A stretch of 8,871 nt of DNA from NCBI GenBank assembly GCA_041623895.1, contig JBFJVZ010000340.1, positions 1 through 8,871 on the forward strand, written 5' to 3'. Source of the DNA: JBFJVZ01 sp041623895 (lineage in GTDB: Bacteria > Planctomycetota > Planctomycetia > Pirellulales > Pirellulaceae). A program made the position numbers and the translations under genes. This document shows, piece after piece, positions 6,098 to 8,871 of the stretch. The notes under the pieces were generated by a model, which saw nothing but the letters and a program-made list of their open reading frames with translations, did not search any database and was not told the origin of the DNA. Position 1 is the stretch's first letter. Every line of letters starts with the position of its first letter.

Positions 6098-7186
6098 CTA
6101 CCGCACAACGCGTCCGGACCCTGAACCGGTGACCAGCGCGTCGACTTCGCCGCGGCTGCAGAAGTTAAAGTCGCCGCGCACGGAATGCGCCAGACACGAC
6201 GCGGCGACCGCGAAATCAAGAGCTTGCTGAGGACCATCGTAGTCTTCACAGGTGAGCGCAAAGATCAAACCGGCTGCAAAGGCGTCCCCGCCGCCAACGC
6301 GGTCGACGATGTTACGAATTTCATAGGGCTGATATTTTTCGCCAGCCCGCGGGGCAAAGTAAGCGTGATCGCTGACCACATCAAACAACATCGCGCCCCA
6401 ATTGTTGTGGGATGCGGAAATGCTTTCCCGCAGGGTGGTAGCGACCAGAGAGATGCTTGGGAATTCGTGAATCACTTGGATCGCCACATCCGGGTACCGA
6501 GCCACGTTCAGCTGCCCGCCCGCGATATCCGCTCCCAGCGCACGGATTCCCAGTACGTCACCGCAGTCTTCTTCGTTTGCGATCAGCACGTCCACATGCG
6601 GAAGCACATCGCGCATCACGCGGCCGGCAAGTTCCCGCGGCGAGACGGAATCATCCCAGCGCCATAATTTGCCGCGAAAATTCAAATCGCAGGAGACGGT
6701 TAATCCGCTTGCCTGGGCTTGCCTGACCGCATCGATCGTGGCTTCGGCAGCCGCTGCGGACAACGCTGGCGTGATGCCGGTGACGTGAAACCAATCGGCG
6801 CCGTCAAAGACGCTACTCCAATCGTAAGCCGCTGAATCGGTCAGACTAATCGCGGACTCGTCACGATCGTAAATCACGCGGCTGGGCCGCTGGTTTGCTC
6901 CGGTTTCCAAAAAGTAGAGACCCAAACGTCCGTAATCGGCGCGAATGATGTGACACGCCATTCCCGTTGACTGCAGCATCGCGATGCAAGCATCCGACAA
7001 TTCATTGTCCGGCAGCGCCGTTACGAAAGTCGCATCGGCACCCAGGAACGAAAGCGAAGCCGCCACGTTGGCTTCGGCGCCCGCGAATGATACATCCAAA
7101 GTTCCCGGCAACCCTTGACGCAGGCGAGTGAATCCGGGCGGCGTCAAACGTCCCATGATTTCGCCAAACGTAACAATCCGAGTCAT
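6098..7186 (-). CDS. kdgK: 2-keto-3-deoxygluconate kinase (PfkB family sugar kinase)
   Basis: The 362-residue cytoplasmic enzyme should phosphorylate 2-keto-3-deoxygluconate (KDG) to KDPG with ATP, in hexuronate/pectin breakdown or a semi-phosphorylated Entner-Doudoroff route. It starts MTRIVTFGEIMGRLTPPG, as in KDG kinases. The first PfkB signature is FAGAEANVAASLSFLGAD (35-52). DLNFRGKLW (167-175) is typical of the KDG-kinase clade, NEED (204-207) matches the Mg/phosphate-binding region, and the second signature is DRVGGGDAFAAGL (295-307) with catalytic Asp301. The anion-hole motif reads GGGD rather than the usual GAGD, a variant I recall from this clade. At 362 residues it is longer than the ~310 of the E. 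coli enzyme. The start lies three bases after the eda stop with a good ribosome site, so the two genes are co-transcribed and probably translationally coupled. The partner aldolase makes the KDG assignment stronger than family membership alone. Confidence 0.9.
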   Translation of the reverse strand: MTRIVTFGEIMGRLTPPGFTRLRQGLPGTLDVSFAGAEANVAASLSFLGADATFVTALPDNELSDACIAMLQSTGMACHIIRADYGRLGLYFLETGANQRPSRVIYDRDESAISLTDSAAYDWSSVFDGADWFHVTGITPALSAAAAEATIDAVRQAQASGLTVSCDLNFRGKLWRWDDSVSPRELAGRVMRDVLPHVDVLIANEEDCGDVLGIRALGADIAGGQLNVARYPDVAIQVIHEFPSISLVATTLRESISASHNNWGAMLFDVVSDHAYFAPRAGEKYQPYEIRNIVDRVGGGDAFAAGLIFALTCEDYDGPQQALDFAVAASCLAHSVRGDFNFCSRGEVDALVTGSGSGRVVR

Positions 7187-7189
7187 GGG

Positions 7190-7858
7190 TTAGTCCTTTG
7201 CTGACCTTGCCTGATCAATCAACTCACGTGTGGCCATCGCACGGTTCTTGATCTCCGCCCAGTCCTGTTTCCCGATCAACTCTCGGGGCGCGATCCAGGA
7301 TCCGCCCACCGCCGGTACGGCCGGATCAGCGAGATACTCCGCCAGATTACCGGTGCTGATGCCGCCCAGGGGAATGTACTGTAAACCGAGGTGGGCATAA
7401 GGCGCACTGATGCTGTTCAAGTACGCGATCCCACCACTGGGCTGGGCGGGAAAGAATTTCAATTCGCGGCAGCCCAATTCGATGGCCGCTTCGACATCCG
7501 ATGGTGTCACGATTCCGGGCGCAAACGGCAGCTTTCGCTGTTGCGCGCGACGAATGACATTGGGGTTCAATCCCGGAGCGACACCGAACGCGGCGCCGGC
7601 TTCCAGCACCGAGTCGACATGCTGGGGAGTAAGAATGGTGCCGATGCCGGCCAACATGTCGGGCACGCGGGCACGAACGTTGTTCAAAGCTTCGATTGCC
7701 GCTGGCGTCCTGAGCGTCAATTCCATGCAATCGACACCGCCGTCCAACAGTGCGGTCGCCAGCGGCACGGCGTGGTCGGCAGCATCGATCACCAGCACGG
7801 CGATCATGCCGCAGCGCTCGATCCTTTGCAAAGTTTCAGCTGGAAATTGCGAATCCAT
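7190..7858 (-). CDS. eda: KDPG/KHG aldolase (2-dehydro-3-deoxyphosphogluconate aldolase)
   Basis: The 222-residue cytoplasmic class I aldolase cleaves KDPG to pyruvate and glyceraldehyde-3-phosphate. It aligns along its length with bacterial Eda (about 213 residues in E. coli). MELTLRTP (45-52) carries the active-site Glu46 and Arg50, GIGTILTP (71-78) the next conserved strand, and ELKFFPAQPSGG (132-143) the Schiff-base Lys134. The phosphate-binding end is PLGGISTGN (163-171) and GGSW (185-188). It is first in a two-gene operon with kdgK, so product and substrate link directly. ATG 7858 is chosen for the length match; no clear Shine-Dalgarno site precedes it. It diverges from the dipeptidase gene across about 140 bases, which should hold both promoters, although I could not place them. 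No regulator gene is adjacent. Confidence 0.95.
   Translation of the reverse strand: MDSQFPAETLQRIERCGMIAVLVIDAADHAVPLATALLDGGVDCMELTLRTPAAIEALNNVRARVPDMLAGIGTILTPQHVDSVLEAGAAFGVAPGLNPNVIRRAQQRKLPFAPGIVTPSDVEAAIELGCRELKFFPAQPSGGIAYLNSISAPYAHLGLQYIPLGGISTGNLAEYLADPAVPAVGGSWIAPRELIGKQDWAEIKNRAMATRELIDQARSAKD
7194..7199 (-). promoter_or_regulatory. Ribosome binding site of kdgK inside the end of eda
   Basis: On the minus strand this is AAAGGA, seven bases before the kdgK ATG at 7186 and overlapping the last eda codons (eda stop at 7190-7192). The arrangement suits translational coupling of kinase to aldolase. Confidence 0.75.
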
Positions 7859-7998
7859 AAGCAGGGCTGGCGAAAAAAGGGCAAGGGATGTTGCTGAAAG
7901 CGTACCATTGGTGTGTGCCAGCGTCAGCGGGCGGGTACACTTTGATAGTCGCCTTGCATGTTTTCAAGCAAGATATTTCCAAGCACGAAATCGCTGCC

Positions 7999-8871
7999 GT
8001 GAATCGAAACTTCTGCACTTTTACTGGCGTGTGTTTTGCTTGCTGGATGATCTTCGGCGTGCCCGCATTGTCGGCGGAGGAGCCTCGCCCGGCGATCGAA
8101 GTGACTCAGCAAGCTCGCGAGCTGCACCGATTAGCGCCGGTCGTTGACGGGCACAACGACCTGCCGTGGACACTAAGGATTGCCGGGGGCGGGTTTGAGA
8201 AATTCGACATCGCTGCGTCGCAACCGGGTTTCCATACCGATATCTCTCGTTTGCGCCGCGGTGGTGTGGGCGCGCAATTTTGGTCCGTCTACGTCCCGAC
8301 TTCGATGATGAATGATGGGTCCGCCTTGAGTGCCACCCTGGAACAAATCGAAATCGTCAAAGAAATGTGCCGGCGCTATCCCGATGTGTTTGAATTAGCG
8401 CTTGGTGCCGACGATATCCATCGTATTCGCGGCGCCGGAAAAATCGCTTCCATGATCGGCGTCGAAGGAGGGCACTCGATCGAAAACTCGCTGAACGTGT
8501 TGCGGCAGTTGTACAACCAGGGTGCTCGATACATGACATTGACGCATTCAAAAACGCTTGACTGGGCCGACTCCTGCAGCGATCAAGCCAAATGCAATGG
8601 CTTGTCGGCGTTTGGCGAACAGGTGGTTTGGGAAATGAACCGCTTGGGAATGCTGGTCGATATCTCGCACGTGTCGGACGATTGCATGCGGCACACGCTC
8701 AGAATCTCCAAAGCTCCCGTCATTTTTTCGCACTCCTCAGCGCGGTCCGTTGCCGATCACCCGCGTAATGTTCCCGATGATGTTTTGAAGCTTACCAAGG
8801 CCAACGGGGGTGTCGTGATGATCAATTTCTTTAACGATTACGTGAACGCCATTGATGCCGAACGTGCTGCC
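7999..8871 (+). CDS. Membrane dipeptidase, peptidase family M19 (3'-partial)
   Basis: The frame stays open to the window end, giving 291 residues of a family usually near 400, so roughly the last quarter is missing. It resembles renal dipeptidase: a binuclear zinc enzyme hydrolysing dipeptides, sometimes with D- or beta-lactam-like substrates. Zinc-site motifs are intact: VVDGHNDLPW (48-57; His52, Asp54), GVEGGHS (154-160; bridging Glu156), DISHVS (221-226; His224) and PVIFSHSSARSV (240-251; His245). They are followed by HPRNVPDDVL and MINFFNDYV, both very close to the animal enzyme. GTG 7999 is chosen because it gives a compact signal peptide (NRNFCTFTGVCFACWMIFG, cleavage after ALSA near residue 26), implying periplasmic or membrane location. 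The frame is open upstream to ATG 7888, and no strong ribosome site marks either start. It diverges from eda; a link to sugar catabolism is not evident. Confidence 0.92.
   Translation, partial: MNRNFCTFTGVCFACWMIFGVPALSAEEPRPAIEVTQQARELHRLAPVVDGHNDLPWTLRIAGGGFEKFDIAASQPGFHTDISRLRRGGVGAQFWSVYVPTSMMNDGSALSATLEQIEIVKEMCRRYPDVFELALGADDIHRIRGAGKIASMIGVEGGHSIENSLNVLRQLYNQGARYMTLTHSKTLDWADSCSDQAKCNGLSAFGEQVVWEMNRLGMLVDISHVSDDCMRHTLRISKAPVIFSHSSARSVADHPRNVPDDVLKLTKANGGVVMINFFNDYVNAIDAERAA

Noticed and set aside
7888..7998. Upstream ATG at 7888 as the dipeptidase start
   Set aside because: The frame is open, but the added 37 residues precede a good signal peptide and resemble nothing in the M19 family; GTG 7999 is preferred, with some doubt.
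7410..8147. 245-codon plus-strand open frame covering eda and the start of the dipeptidase gene
   Set aside because: It is antisense to eda, which has an intact active site, and out of frame with the dipeptidase; the low-complexity composition looks like a shadow.

Overview
This window looks like chromosomal DNA from a planctomycete, most likely a Rhodopirellula/Pirellula-type marine member. The evidence is indirect. Gene families typical of that phylum occur together: a secreted PQQ-type beta-propeller protein, a Tat-exported Gfo/Idh/MocA oxidoreductase and a secreted sialidase-like protein. Most genes carry export signals, Shine-Dalgarno sites are weak or absent at several starts, and the base composition is moderately GC-rich. 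No rRNA, tRNA, CRISPR array, insertion sequence or phage gene was seen.

Layout from left to right. A long minus-strand gene (about 50-2722) encodes a secreted two-propeller PQQ-repeat protein. A 180-base gap follows, holding a strong intrinsic terminator (2847-2874) for the next minus-strand gene. That gene (2904-4244) encodes a Tat-signal Gfo/Idh/MocA oxidoreductase. A 186-base gap with a nested inverted repeat (4379-4430) separates it from a minus-strand secreted sialidase/BNR-type protein (4431-5657). Diverging from that gene is a small plus-strand gene (5742-6044) for an orphan HicB-like protein. It converges on a minus-strand two-gene operon of 2-keto-3-deoxygluconate kinase (6098-7186) and KDPG aldolase (7190-7858), with a perfect hairpin between the convergent ends. 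A plus-strand M19 membrane-dipeptidase gene starts at about 7999 and runs off the right end.

How the genes may work together. eda and kdgK form a clear unit: the kinase phosphorylates KDG and the aldolase splits KDPG into pyruvate and glyceraldehyde-3-phosphate. This is the final part of hexuronate or Entner-Doudoroff catabolism. The exported sialidase-like protein, Tat oxidoreductase and beta-propeller protein suggest handling of complex carbohydrate outside the cytoplasm, which fits a polysaccharide-degrading planctomycete. No enzyme in the window links the secreted proteins to KDG, so a shared pathway is inference. I found no convincing new defence, mobile or RNA-based system. The most useful oddities are the orphan HicB-like gene, the nested inverted repeat at 4379-4430, and the exported oxidoreductase with its charged C-terminal tail.
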